From Candidatus Sulfopaludibacter sp. SbA3 (lineage in GTDB: Bacteria > Pseudomonadota > Alphaproteobacteria > Caulobacterales > Hyphomonadaceae): a DNA stretch of 62,515 nt. The stretch lies in contig CAMDAC010000017.1 of the NCBI GenBank assembly GCA_945888325.1, forward strand, positions 1 to 62,515. The letters run 5' to 3'. The notes below the pieces were generated by a model. The model was not told where the DNA came from and ran no database searches. It saw only the letters and a program-made list of their open reading frames with translations. Shown here one piece after another: positions 35,679-43,995 of this stretch (the stretch's first letter is position 1; every line of letters begins with the position of its first letter). The position numbers were made by a program, and so were the translations under genes.

Positions 35679-36188
35679 ATGACCCAGTCCATCTTCTCCC
35701 GCCGCCTCTTCCTCGCCTCCGGCGCCACCGCCCTTCTCGCCGCCTGCTCCGGCGGCACGCCCAAGGCCAGCGCCTCCACGCCGTCCGAGTATTCCGATGA
35801 CGAGTGGCGCGCGCTCAGCGAAGAGGACTGGAAAACCCGCCTCGCGCCCGCCGCCTTCGCCGTGCTGCGCAAGCACGACACCGAGCGTCCGTTCACCTCG
35901 CCGCTCAATGACGAAAAGCGCGCCGGGACTTTCCACTGCGCGGGCTGCGACCTTGCCCTCTTCTCGTCCGACGTGAAGTTCGACAGCGGCACCGGCTGGC
36001 CGAGTTTCTGGGACTTCATTCCGGGCAGCCTCGGCACCAGCGTCGACCGCAAGCTCTTCATCGCGCGCACGGAGTATCACTGCGCCCGCTGCCTCGGCCA
36101 CCAGGGGCACGTCTTCGAAGACGGCCCGGCGCCCACCGGCCTGCGCTATTGCAACAATGGCGTGGCGCTGACGTTCAAGCCCGCGTGA
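35679..36188 (+). CDS. msrB: peptide-methionine (R)-S-oxide reductase with Tat/lipoprotein signal
   Basis: Reduces methionine-R-sulfoxide in proteins. From ATG 35679 the protein has 169 residues. The N-terminus combines a twin-arginine motif (SRRLFLASG) and a lipobox (LLAAC, Cys23), so it is predicted to be exported folded and lipidated. Zinc Cys pairs are CAGC (87/90) and CARC (135/138); GTGWPSFWDF is a family hallmark and the catalytic Cys158 lies in RYCNNGVAL, where many MsrBs have RYCINS. It would repair oxidised envelope proteins. Confidence 0.92.
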   Translation: MTQSIFSRRLFLASGATALLAACSGGTPKASASTPSEYSDDEWRALSEEDWKTRLAPAAFAVLRKHDTERPFTSPLNDEKRAGTFHCAGCDLALFSSDVKFDSGTGWPSFWDFIPGSLGTSVDRKLFIARTEYHCARCLGHQGHVFEDGPAPTGLRYCNNGVALTFKPA

Positions 36189-36229
36189 TGGCTCGCCCCC
36201 GCGCCTGATTGGCGAAGGGGCGAAATCCG

Positions 36230-36622
36230 TCAGTAGAAGATCGACGCCGCCAGGAAGGCGAAGAAGAAGCCGATCGCATAAAGCGCTACGCTCAGTCCCC
36301 AGACGATCCAGCTGACTTGCCGCGCCCGCGCGCAGGCGGCGGCCTGCGCCTTGTCCACCGGGCAGGGCAGGCTGCGCGCGTGCCACTGCCAGGCGCCCGA
36401 GACGAGCAGCAGCAAGCCCGCGACGCCGAACACCAGCGCCTTGTTCTTGCCGAGCCAGACGAGCTGCGGCACCGCCTCGATCAGCCCCGCCATCACGGCC
36501 CCGGCTCCAAGGCTGACCAGCAGCGCCGGCAGGGCGCAGCAGATCAACGTGCCGGTGGACGTGAACAGCGACAGAAACGCGGGCAGCGTACTTGGTGGGC
36601 GAATTTCATCCGTGTCCGTCAT
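36230..36622 (-). CDS. MerT-like membrane metal transport protein
   Basis: A 130-residue protein with three to four membrane helices. The first holds a Cys-Cys pair (LICCALPALLVSLGAG, Cys28/29), as in MerT, and the loop after helix 2-3 holds Cys87 and Cys97. It overlaps by 4 bases the upstream HMA-domain protein, a MerT/MerP-like couple. No merR or merA is present, so mercury specificity is not supported; copper or another soft metal is equally possible. Confidence 0.7.
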   Translation of the reverse strand: MTDTDEIRPPSTLPAFLSLFTSTGTLICCALPALLVSLGAGAVMAGLIEAVPQLVWLGKNKALVFGVAGLLLLVSGAWQWHARSLPCPVDKAQAAACARARQVSWIVWGLSVALYAIGFFFAFLAASIFY

Positions 36623-36954
36623 TTCGCGACGTTCCGGTCAACCGACACCAGAGAGTATCCGGCCTTGCGGATCAGTTTCTCAAGGGCGGCGTCGTCCAGC
36701 GACTTGCCGGGTTTCAGGTCCACACGCACCTGGCCCTTGGAGAGGTCGACATAAACTTTTTGCACGGCTTCGTCCTTGCCGACGATCTTGCGGATTGACT
36801 GGGCGCAGAAATCGCACACGAGGCCGTTCACTTTGGCCATCAGGATTTCGCCGGGGGCAGGTTCGGCCATGGTGGAAGTCTCCGGCGAGGCGAGAGCGGC
36901 CAACGGTGCCGTCGAAAGCGCCGCGGCGAGAGCGAGAGTTTTCAGGAGTTTCAT
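36619..36954 (-). CDS. periplasmic heavy-metal-associated (HMA) domain protein
   Basis: A 111-residue MerP/CopZ-like protein. A signal peptide (residues 1-22, cleaved after LAALA) precedes one HMA ferredoxin-like domain with the metal-binding VNGLVCDFCAQSI (Cys47, Cys50). The usual MxCxxC appears as LVCDFC. It probably hands metal to the MerT-like protein translated next to it. It follows the beta-barrel gene with a 26-base gap on the same strand. Confidence 0.85.
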   Translation of the reverse strand: MKLLKTLALAAALSTAPLAALASPETSTMAEPAPGEILMAKVNGLVCDFCAQSIRKIVGKDEAVQKVYVDLSKGQVRVDLKPGKSLDDAALEKLIRKAGYSLVSVDRNVAK

Positions 36955-36980
36955 CAGTTTGGTCCTTTGAAGAGAGTGTA

Positions 36981-37616
36981 TCAGAAGCGCCAGGTCCAGT
37001 TGAGCAGGAATTCTTCCTCCTCAAGTGTGTATCCGGCCTCGACGAGCAGGGGGCCTTTGAAGAAGCGCAGCAGCGGCGTCACCGTCACGGGTTTGTCCGC
37101 TTCCGGATGGTTTTCCACCTGCACCATTGCCCAGGTGTGGAGTTCGCCAAACTCGGCCACGTAAGGCGCAACGCCCAGCCGGGCGGCATGGGAGAGGCTT
37201 TCATCCGCGCCGAAGTCGCTGGCCCGGACATCGTAGGAGACGAACACGCGCCGGGTTTCCCAGTCAGCGGCAACGCCCGCAAAACTGCCGAGCTCCGTTT
37301 CCCCGTCCTCGAAGGGATCGACGGCGCCGGCGCCGAGCTTGAAGTAGAGATTGCCCTGACTGTCCGGTGCGTTCCAGCGCCGGACCAGCCGGTTGTACTG
37401 GAGGCCAGTGAACGTCTGGTCCATGTCCCAGTTCTGCTCGACATAGAGGCCGATGGAATCGGTTGCGGTCGGCGAGTAGTGGGCGTGCACGGACGAATAC
37501 ATCCCGTTATTCTCCTGCATCAGTGTCCAGCCGCCTTCATAGGAGACGGGCCGGGCGCTGGCAGGCGCTGCTAGCGCTGCAAGGGCTAGCCCTGCAGCAA
37601 GGTATCGAGGGGGCAT
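36981..37616 (-). CDS. predicted outer-membrane beta-barrel protein of the metal cluster
   Basis: A 211-residue protein with a signal peptide (to about residue 21, APASARP). The mature part is alternating beta strands (SIGLYVEQNWDMDQTF, NLYFKLGAGAVD, RRVFVSYDVRAS) and ends LLNWTWRF, with the C-terminal aromatic residue typical of BAM substrates. Length fits an 8- to 10-strand barrel. No named family recognised. Position between a His/Cys-rich exported protein and the MerP/MerT-like pair suggests metal passage across the outer membrane. Confidence 0.65.
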   Translation of the reverse strand: MPPRYLAAGLALAALAAPASARPVSYEGGWTLMQENNGMYSSVHAHYSPTATDSIGLYVEQNWDMDQTFTGLQYNRLVRRWNAPDSQGNLYFKLGAGAVDPFEDGETELGSFAGVAADWETRRVFVSYDVRASDFGADESLSHAARLGVAPYVAEFGELHTWAMVQVENHPEADKPVTVTPLLRFFKGPLLVEAGYTLEEEEFLLNWTWRF

Positions 37617-37660
37617 GATGCCGTTCCTTTGTCCGAAGTTGATCCAACGTCTACGGCGGA

Positions 37661-38014
37661 TCAGGCTTTCGGCGGACGGGGCTCCGGAAGGAGGGTGCGG
37701 GAGGCAGCGCGTGCCTCAAGCGGGAAATCAGGCGCCTGCGCAAACACAAACACGCCGGAGTCCGGCAGGGCAGGGGACGGAAAGGCCGTCAGCACGGCCG
37801 GGCAGCAGCAATTGGCGTCCGTATCCGGATGGTCCGGCAACTGAGGCCCAGCGGGCTCAGGGGCCGCCATCATGTCGCAATGGGCGTGTGTCCCGGCAGG
37901 TGCAGCGGCCTCAACAGGCGGGCGTTCCATCCCGCAAGGCCCGGCATGTGCTGACAGACCGCTGGCCGCTATCAGCCAGAGGCCAAGACAAAGGAGGAGG
38001 GCGCGTTTGAGCAT
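37661..38014 (-). CDS. small exported Cys/His-rich protein of the metal cluster
   Basis: A 117-residue protein with a signal peptide (LCLGLWLIAASGLSAHA). The mature chain has PCGMERP, HAHCDMM and DANCCCPAV, a concentration of Cys, His and Met suited to binding soft metals. The C-terminal half is Pro/Ala-rich and disordered. First gene of the apparent cluster with the beta-barrel, HMA and MerT-like genes; 45 bases separate it from the bdhA stop upstream. Family not recognised. Confidence 0.65.
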   Translation of the reverse strand: MLKRALLLCLGLWLIAASGLSAHAGPCGMERPPVEAAAPAGTHAHCDMMAAPEPAGPQLPDHPDTDANCCCPAVLTAFPSPALPDSGVFVFAQAPDFPLEARAASRTLLPEPRPPKA

Positions 38015-38059
38015 CAAGCCTCAAGATGGCTCTTCGGGCGCCTGCGGTCAATGCTCGCG

Positions 38060-38842
38060 CTACTGCGCCGTCCAGCCGCCATCGATGGACAGTTCGGCGC
38101 CGTTGATCGAATCCGCCGCCGGCGAGCACAGGAAAGCGGCAAATCCGGCGACCTGCTCGACCGTCACGAATTCCTTCGTCGGCTGGGCCGCCAGCAGCAC
38201 GTCATTCTTCACCTGCTCTTCGGTCATGCCGCGCGCCTTCGCGGTGTCGGCAATCTGCCCTTCCACCAACGGCGTGAATACATAACCCGGGCAGATGAGG
38301 TTTGCCCGGACGCCGGAGGTTGCCCCTTCCAGCGCTGTTGTCTTGGTCAGGCCCGACAGGCCATGCTTGGCCGCCACATAAGCTGACTTGAACGGCGAGG
38401 CGACCTTCGCATGAGCGGAACCCATATTCAGGATGCGGCCCCATTTCTTCGATTTCATGTGAGGCAGGGCGAGGCGCGTCGTATGGAAGGCCGAAGAGAG
38501 ATTGAGGGCGATGATCAGGTCCCACTTGGCGACCGGGAAGTCCTCGAGGGGGGAAACAAACTGCGTGCCCGCATTGTTGACGAGGATATCGACGCCGCCG
38601 AAGTCCTTCGCGGCCTCTGCCATCATGCCTTCGATGGCCTCTGCCTTCGTCAGGTCGGCGCCCGAGAATCCGGCTCTTACTTTATGATCCCTTTCGAGAC
38701 CCGCCCGAAGCGCTTCGATTTCCTTTGCGTCACCGAAACCGTTGAGGATCACATTGGCGCCTTCGGCGGCAAGCCGGCTAGCAATCGCCTTGCCGATCCC
38801 GCTGGTCGAGCCGGTTATGAGGGCGATTTTTCCCTTGAGCAT
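38060..38842 (-). CDS. bdhA: 3-hydroxybutyrate dehydrogenase
   Basis: Short-chain dehydrogenase interconverting 3-hydroxybutyrate and acetoacetate in PHB/ketone-body use. A 260-residue protein with TGSTSGIGKAIA (residues 10-21), NNAGTQFVSPLEDFP, and the catalytic Ser142, Tyr155 and Lys159 (GSAHAKVASP, SAYVAAKHG). The ending FLCSPAADSINGAELSIDGGWTAQ-like region is typical of BdhA. ATG 38842 follows AGGAG; the frame upstream of it is not needed. Confidence 0.92.
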   Translation of the reverse strand: MLKGKIALITGSTSGIGKAIASRLAAEGANVILNGFGDAKEIEALRAGLERDHKVRAGFSGADLTKAEAIEGMMAEAAKDFGGVDILVNNAGTQFVSPLEDFPVAKWDLIIALNLSSAFHTTRLALPHMKSKKWGRILNMGSAHAKVASPFKSAYVAAKHGLSGLTKTTALEGATSGVRANLICPGYVFTPLVEGQIADTAKARGMTEEQVKNDVLLAAQPTKEFVTVEQVAGFAAFLCSPAADSINGAELSIDGGWTAQ

Positions 38843-38950
38843 GCGATGTGTCTCCTGGAGGCGCGGTTCGGCAGTGGGGTAGGGACGGCGGGGCGCTCTG
38901 GCAACCCTGCTCTGATTATCCTGCGGTAACATAGAGAGGACGGGCGAGCG

Positions 38951-39388
38951 ATGTTGTTCGGTGGAGAAATCAGCGCCTTCGATGCGGCGTTTCCGCGTTT
39001 TCTCATGTCCACCGGCGCGGCGGGGCTGATGCTTCTCATGGCGTCAACGGTCTACGTGCTGCTGACGCCTTGGAAGGAACTCTCCCTCGTGCGTTCCGGC
39101 AACACGGCGGCGGGCGTTGCGCTCGGCGGCGCCATCATCGGTCTCGCCATTCCGATTTCCTCAACGCTTGCCTCCTCGATGTCACTTCCGGGCCTCCTGA
39201 TCTGGGGCGCCATCGCGCTGCTGATGCAGCTGATCGCCTACCGGGTGGTGGACCTCATCCTGCGCGACATCCCCGGCCGCATCGCCAATGACGAGATCGG
39301 CGCTGCCACCGTACTGGCCGCCGCCAAACTCTCCGCCGCAATGATCCTTGCAGCTGGCCTCTGGGACCCTGTGCTGCAGAGGTTATAA
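38951..39388 (+). CDS. DUF350 membrane protein
   Basis: A 145-residue protein with four membrane helices in two similar halves, as in the DUF350 family (LMASTVYVLLTPWKELSLVRSGNTAAGVALGG, then YRVVDLILRDIPGRIANDEIGAATVLAAAKL). Function unknown. It is followed 7 bases later by the trypsin-like protease gene and then pyrF, so the three appear to be one transcription unit. Divergent from bdhA. Confidence 0.85.
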   Translation: MLFGGEISAFDAAFPRFLMSTGAAGLMLLMASTVYVLLTPWKELSLVRSGNTAAGVALGGAIIGLAIPISSTLASSMSLPGLLIWGAIALLMQLIAYRVVDLILRDIPGRIANDEIGAATVLAAAKLSAAMILAAGLWDPVLQRL

Positions 39389-39395
39389 AAGCCCG

Positions 39396-40235
39396 ATGCG
39401 ATCCTTCGATTGGCTCATCTATGTTGGCGCGCTGGGGCTGATGCTCGCGGTGATCTTCGCCCTGTCGCCGGAAGCGGATGCGCCTGCGCCTGCGCCGGAA
39501 TCGGAGTTTGCCGAAGAGTTTGCCGAACAGATGGGGCCGCTGCTGCCGGATCCCTCGCCGCTGGATGAAATGGTGCTCGTGCAGGTCGGCGAGCCGCAGA
39601 ACGGCATCGGCACCGCCTTCGCCCTCAACGAAAAGGGCGATTGGCTCACCGCGCGCCATGTCGTCGAGGGCTGCGCCAAGGTCACGCTCGAAGTCGCTCC
39701 CGGAAACTATGTGCCGGTCGCCGCGATCGCGGTGGATGATGGCCACGACCTTGCGCTGCTTTCCACGGGTCGCAGCCCGTATCCCGTGACCTTGGAACTC
39801 GCCTCGCCCCTCAATATCGGCACAAAGGGTTTCGCCGTCGGCTTCCCGCAAGGCCAGCCGGGTGAACTCGCCACCGAACTCGCCGGTCGTTCGCGCCTCG
39901 TCACGCGAGGCCGCCGGGAAGGGGACGCGCCGATCCTCGCCTGGAACGAGATCGGCCGCACGGAAGGCCTGGATGGCACACTCGGCGGCATCTCCGGCGG
40001 GCCGATGTTCGATGCCAGCGGCGCCGTGCGCGGCGTGGTCATCGCCGAAAGCCCCCGGCGTGGCCGCATCTACACGACAGCGCCCCAGTCGGTGCAGGAC
40101 TTCCTGACGAAACTCGGCGTCGAGCTTCAGCCCGGGCCTGCCGACACGTTCGAACTCTCCGGCTACGGCACACCTTCCGACAATGCGCGGCGCAGGTTAC
40201 AGGTCGTCAAAGTCACCTGCGAGGTAGTCCCATGA
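39396..40235 (+). CDS. membrane-anchored trypsin-like serine protease
   Basis: A 279-residue protein with one N-terminal membrane helix (about 7-24), an Ala/Pro/Glu-rich linker and a chymotrypsin-fold domain. The triad is visible: His88 in LTARHVVEGC, Asp118 in DDGHDLALL and Ser200 in GGISGGPMFD. No PDZ domain, so it is not a full DegP. Acts in the periplasm; substrate unknown. ATG 39396 was chosen over an upstream in-frame ATG inside the DUF350 gene. It overlaps pyrF by 4 bases. Confidence 0.85.
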   Translation: MRSFDWLIYVGALGLMLAVIFALSPEADAPAPAPESEFAEEFAEQMGPLLPDPSPLDEMVLVQVGEPQNGIGTAFALNEKGDWLTARHVVEGCAKVTLEVAPGNYVPVAAIAVDDGHDLALLSTGRSPYPVTLELASPLNIGTKGFAVGFPQGQPGELATELAGRSRLVTRGRREGDAPILAWNEIGRTEGLDGTLGGISGGPMFDASGAVRGVVIAESPRRGRIYTTAPQSVQDFLTKLGVELQPGPADTFELSGYGTPSDNARRRLQVVKVTCEVVP

Positions 40236-41101
40236 GCGATTTTGCATCGCGGCTGACAGACGGTGTGCGCCAGCATGGCCCGCTCTGCGTCGGCATTGAT
40301 CCGCATCCCGGCATGGTCCCCGCCCTGTTCGGCGGCGATACCGCGCGGGGCCTGGAATACTGGGGCCGCGCCCTGGTCGAGGCCGCCGCCGGCAAGGTGG
40401 CCGTCGTCAAGCCGCAGGCCGGGTTTTTCGAACGTCTGGGACCCGGCGGGATGGCCGCGCTCGCGTCGGTTGCCCGCGCGGCGCGCGAGTCCGGACTCCT
40501 CGTGCTGATGGACGCCAAGCGCGGCGACATCGGCTCGACGGCGGAAGGCTACGCCGAGGCCTACCTCTCCAAAGGCGCCTTCTTCGAATCCGACGCCGTT
40601 ACCCTGAACCCCTACATGGGCCTCGACACGCTCGAACCATTCGCCAAACGCGCCGAAGCAAACGGCAAGGGCATCGTCGTGCTGGTGCGGACCTCCAATC
40701 CCGGCGCTGCCGATTTCCAGATGCTCGAGACCGCCGGCCAGCCGCTCTACATCCGCGTCGCCGAAGCGCTCCGGCCGCTGACCGACCGCCTGATGAGCCC
40801 CTGCGGCTGGTCGAACCTTATGATGGTGGTTGGCGCGACCGCCCCCGAGGAGGCCCGCCGGGTCCGCGCCGCCGCGCCGAAGGCCCTGTTCCTGGTGCCG
40901 GGTTACGGCGCGCAGGGCGCAGCTGCCGCCGAGGCCTGCGCCGGCCTGATCGGCGGGGAGGGCGGCGTCGTCAGCGCCTCCCGCCTCGTCAATTTCCCCA
41001 AGGCTGCCGAGGGCGCGCAGACCATCGACGCCTGGCAGGCCGCTGTCGAAGCCGCCATCCTGACCGCCCGGGCCGAGCTTCGCGTCGCTGCCCACGCCTG
41101 A
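40232..41101 (+). CDS. pyrF: orotidine 5'-phosphate decarboxylase, type 2
   Basis: Final step of UMP synthesis. A 289-residue protein of the longer, subfamily-2 PyrF type: LCVGIDPHPGMVPALFGG, VKPQAGFFERLGPGG and the catalytic MDAKRGDIGSTAEGYAEAYL, then LVRTSNPGAADFQ and LVPGYGAQGA. ATG overlaps the protease stop (ATGA). No other pyr gene is nearby. Confidence 0.95.
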   Translation: MSDFASRLTDGVRQHGPLCVGIDPHPGMVPALFGGDTARGLEYWGRALVEAAAGKVAVVKPQAGFFERLGPGGMAALASVARAARESGLLVLMDAKRGDIGSTAEGYAEAYLSKGAFFESDAVTLNPYMGLDTLEPFAKRAEANGKGIVVLVRTSNPGAADFQMLETAGQPLYIRVAEALRPLTDRLMSPCGWSNLMMVVGATAPEEARRVRAAAPKALFLVPGYGAQGAAAAEACAGLIGGEGGVVSASRLVNFPKAAEGAQTIDAWQAAVEAAILTARAELRVAAHA

Positions 41102-41124
41102 CCCTGCTCCCGCGGCGTCACACC

Positions 41125-41152
41125 TCGACATTGCTCCATGAATAGCTAGTCT
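41125..41152 (+). promoter_or_regulatory. promoter candidate for the PQQ dehydrogenase gene
   Basis: TCGACAT (41125-41131), 13 bases, GCTAGTCT (41145-41152), resembling the Caulobacter housekeeping consensus. Expected start about 50 bases before the ATG at 41208. Confidence 0.4.
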
Positions 41153-41207
41153 GGGCACCAACAGACCCTGCCGCCAATCCGGACGGGGCGCCGCTTGGGA
41201 GGCATTC

Positions 41208-43364
41208 ATGAACATCAGGAACTTGCGCAGCTGGGCAGGCCCGGCGCTTCTGGCCGGAACGGCACTTCTGCTCGCCGCCTGCGGCGATCGGCAGGCCCGG
41301 GTCGCAGAACCCGAAGGCTTCGCCGCCGTTGATACGGCGCGGATTTCCACCGCCAGCGCGGGCGATGAATGGCTCACCTATGGCGGCACCTATGACGAGC
41401 AGCGCCACTCGAAACTGAACCAGATCAACAAGGACAACGTCAGCCAGCTCGGCGTGGCCTGGACCTATGACCTCGCGACAAATCGCGGCGTCGAATCGAC
41501 TCCCATCGTCGTCGACGGTGTCATGTACGTTACGTCCGCCTGGTCGGTCGTCTACGCGCTCGATGCCAAGACCGGCGCCGAGAAATGGGTCTACGACCCC
41601 GCCGCCGACCGCGCAGTCGGCGTCAAGGCCTGCTGCGACGTCATCAACCGGGGCGTCGCCGTCTATGACGGCAAGGTCTTTGTCGGCGTCATCGATGGCC
41701 GCCTTGAAGCGCTGAATGCTGAAACCGGCGAAGTGATCTGGAGCAAGGTAACTGTCGACCAGTCGCTACCCTACACCATCACTGGCGCCCCGCGCGTCGT
41801 GAACGGCAAGGTGCTGATCGGCAACGGCGGCGCTGAACTCGGCGTGCGCGGTTACCTCTCGGCCTATGACACCAGCTCCGGCGATCTCGTCTGGCGCTTC
41901 TACACCGTCCCGAACCCGCTGAAACAACCCGATGGCGCAGCCTCCGACGATGCCTTCGTCAAGGTCGGCAATGTCACGTGGGGCGACACCGGCGCCTGGA
42001 CCACTGATGGCGGCGGCGGCACGGTCTGGGATTCGATCGTTTATGATGAAGTGAACAACCAGATCATCTTTGGTGTCGGCAACGGCTCGCCCTGGAACCG
42101 CACGTTGCGCGACCCCTCCGGCGGTGACAACCTCTTCCTCTCTTCCATCGTTGCGGTGGACGTCGATACCGGTGCCTACAAGTGGCACTTCCAGACGACG
42201 CCCGGCGACAACTGGGACTATACCGCCACGCAGACGATCATCCTGGCGGACCTCCCGCTCGGCGAAGGCGGGGCCACTCGCCGCGTCGCCATGCAGGCGC
42301 CGAAGAACGGCTTCTTCTATGTCGTCGATGCGGCCACCGGCCAGTACATCTCCGGCGACGCCTATGTGCCCGTGAACTGGGCGACCGGTCTCGACGCCAA
42401 CGGCCGCCCGGTCGAAGTCGCCGCCGCCCGCTATGGCAAGGAACCTTTCCAGCAGACGCCCGGCCCGCTCGGCGGCCATAACTGGCAGCCGATGGCCTAC
42501 AATCCGGATCTCGGCCTCGCCTATATCCCGGCCCAGGAAATCCCGCAGGCCTATGCCGAAGACCCACGCTTTGCCTCCCGCCCGACCGGCTGGAATACCG
42601 GCATCGATTTCTCGGCCGGTGTGCCGCCCATCGCCCCGCCGGAAGTTGCCAAGATGCTGCGCGCCAGCCTCAAGGGCCGCCTGATCGCCTGGGACCCGGT
42701 TGCCCGCAAACCTCGCTGGACCGTCGAGCACGAGAACGCCTGGAATGGCGGCGTGCTGTCCACGGCTGGCGGCCTCGTCTTCCAGGGCCGGCTCACCGGT
42801 GACTTCTCGGCTTTCGACGCGGCGACCGGCGACAAGCTGTGGACGCACGAGCTGAAATCCGGCGGCGCGTCCGGTCCCGGCACCTACATGATCGACGGCG
42901 AGCAATACGTCACGATCACCACTGGATGGGGCTCGGCCTTCGCGCTTGCCGCAGGGTTCGGCTATGACGAAAAGGTCTCCGCCTCGGTCGGCAAGGTCGT
43001 CACCTTCAAGATCGGCGGCACGCAGGAAATCGCGGACACCGGCCTTGCGCCGATCGATGCAACGCCCAAGGCACCTGCCTTTGGCAGCCTCGCGATGATC
43101 TCGGAAGGCACCGTCCACTACGCGCGCAACTGCGCCGTCTGCCACGGCCCGCTCGGCGTCTCCTCCGGCGTGTTGCCGGACCTGCGCTGGTCGGCAATCT
43201 CCGGCAACAAGGACGCCTGGAAAGGTGTCGTGCTGGACGGAAACCTCGCCGCCAACGGCATGGTCTCCTTCGCCGACTACCTGACGCCGGACGAAGCCGA
43301 AGCGATCCGCGCCTATGTGCTCACCCAAGGCCACACGGCGGTGAAGGCGGGCGGCGGGAAGTAG
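41208..43364 (+). CDS. PQQ-dependent quinohemoprotein alcohol dehydrogenase, lipoprotein
   Basis: A 718-residue enzyme oxidising alcohols with pyrroloquinoline quinone. The N-terminus has a lipobox (LLLAACGD, Cys25). The eight-bladed propeller contains the adjacent cysteines of PQQ alcohol dehydrogenases (KACCDV, residues 142-143) and tryptophan-docking repeats (ALDAKTGAEKWVYDP, ALNAETGEVIW). A C-terminal cytochrome c domain has CAVCHG (Cys642, Cys645, His646). So electrons pass to its own heme and then the respiratory chain. No pqq genes or partner cytochrome subunit lie in the window. Confidence 0.93.
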   Translation: MNIRNLRSWAGPALLAGTALLLAACGDRQARVAEPEGFAAVDTARISTASAGDEWLTYGGTYDEQRHSKLNQINKDNVSQLGVAWTYDLATNRGVESTPIVVDGVMYVTSAWSVVYALDAKTGAEKWVYDPAADRAVGVKACCDVINRGVAVYDGKVFVGVIDGRLEALNAETGEVIWSKVTVDQSLPYTITGAPRVVNGKVLIGNGGAELGVRGYLSAYDTSSGDLVWRFYTVPNPLKQPDGAASDDAFVKVGNVTWGDTGAWTTDGGGGTVWDSIVYDEVNNQIIFGVGNGSPWNRTLRDPSGGDNLFLSSIVAVDVDTGAYKWHFQTTPGDNWDYTATQTIILADLPLGEGGATRRVAMQAPKNGFFYVVDAATGQYISGDAYVPVNWATGLDANGRPVEVAAARYGKEPFQQTPGPLGGHNWQPMAYNPDLGLAYIPAQEIPQAYAEDPRFASRPTGWNTGIDFSAGVPPIAPPEVAKMLRASLKGRLIAWDPVARKPRWTVEHENAWNGGVLSTAGGLVFQGRLTGDFSAFDAATGDKLWTHELKSGGASGPGTYMIDGEQYVTITTGWGSAFALAAGFGYDEKVSASVGKVVTFKIGGTQEIADTGLAPIDATPKAPAFGSLAMISEGTVHYARNCAVCHGPLGVSSGVLPDLRWSAISGNKDAWKGVVLDGNLAANGMVSFADYLTPDEAEAIRAYVLTQGHTAVKAGGGK

Positions 43365-43419
43365 TCCCGAACCCCCAATCGGCAGTAGCGTATGGGCCCG
43401 GACAGGTTAGTCTGGGCCC

Positions 43420-43959
43420 ATGCACATTTTCCTCGGCATCCTCGCAGTGCTCACCTTCATCGGTGTCTGGGTCTGGCGCCTCCAGATGGCGAAGCGTGGG
43501 CTGGACGTTGCCGTGGATGTCGCGAAGACCGTCGCCAATGCGCCGCGCCGTCTCGCGTTCAAGTACAAGATGGGGAAGGGCGGCCTCGACCTGATCGACG
43601 ATCCGCGTGAAGCCGCGGCCATCATGATGATGCAGGTCGCGCTTGCCCGCGGGGGTTCGCTGACGCCGCTACAGAGCGACATCATCGAAGCCGAGATCCG
43701 CGAGCATTTCCAGTGTCTGCCGAGCGAAGCTGAAGAGCTGGCCGCGCATGCCGCCTGGGTCTCCCAATCCTGTCCGCCCGCCACGGTCACCATGACCCAG
43801 CTCAGCAAGCTGATCGTCAAGGCGCCGCAGCTCGGCCCGAAGGAAGTGATCGATCTCGACGCCATGCTCGTCGCCGTGTCCGAAGCCGAAGGCGTGCCGA
43901 CCCGCACGCAGCTGGCGCTGCTTCAGGTTTACCGGGACCTGGCGGGCCTGAAGACCTGA
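43420..43959 (+). CDS. membrane-anchored TerB-like protein
   Basis: A 179-residue protein with an N-terminal membrane helix (HIFLGILAVLTFIGVWVW) and a helical domain resembling TerB/DjlA-type modules (DPREAAAIMMMQVALARGGSLTPLQSDIIEAEIREHF). Function unknown; the similarity is at the level of pattern. A TTAGTC motif ends 8 bases before the ATG, hinting at a very short or absent leader. Confidence 0.65.
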   Translation: MHIFLGILAVLTFIGVWVWRLQMAKRGLDVAVDVAKTVANAPRRLAFKYKMGKGGLDLIDDPREAAAIMMMQVALARGGSLTPLQSDIIEAEIREHFQCLPSEAEELAAHAAWVSQSCPPATVTMTQLSKLIVKAPQLGPKEVIDLDAMLVAVSEAEGVPTRTQLALLQVYRDLAGLKT

Positions 43960-43961
43960 CC

Positions 43962-43990
43962 TTGCACCGCCATTGCGGCTGGTCTAGGCG
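43962..43990 (+). promoter_or_regulatory. promoter candidate, likely leaderless transcript, for the sulfotransferase-like gene
   Basis: TTGCACC (43962-43968) and TCTAGGCG (43983-43990), 14 bases apart. The -10 ends 5 bases before the ATG at 43996, so transcription would begin at or next to the start codon. Confidence 0.4.
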
Positions 43991-43995
43991 GAAGA

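Noticed and set aside
41766..43334. Minus-strand 522-codon frame opposite the PQQ dehydrogenase
   Set aside because: Antisense shadow; Gly/Arg-rich, no start signals, no motifs.
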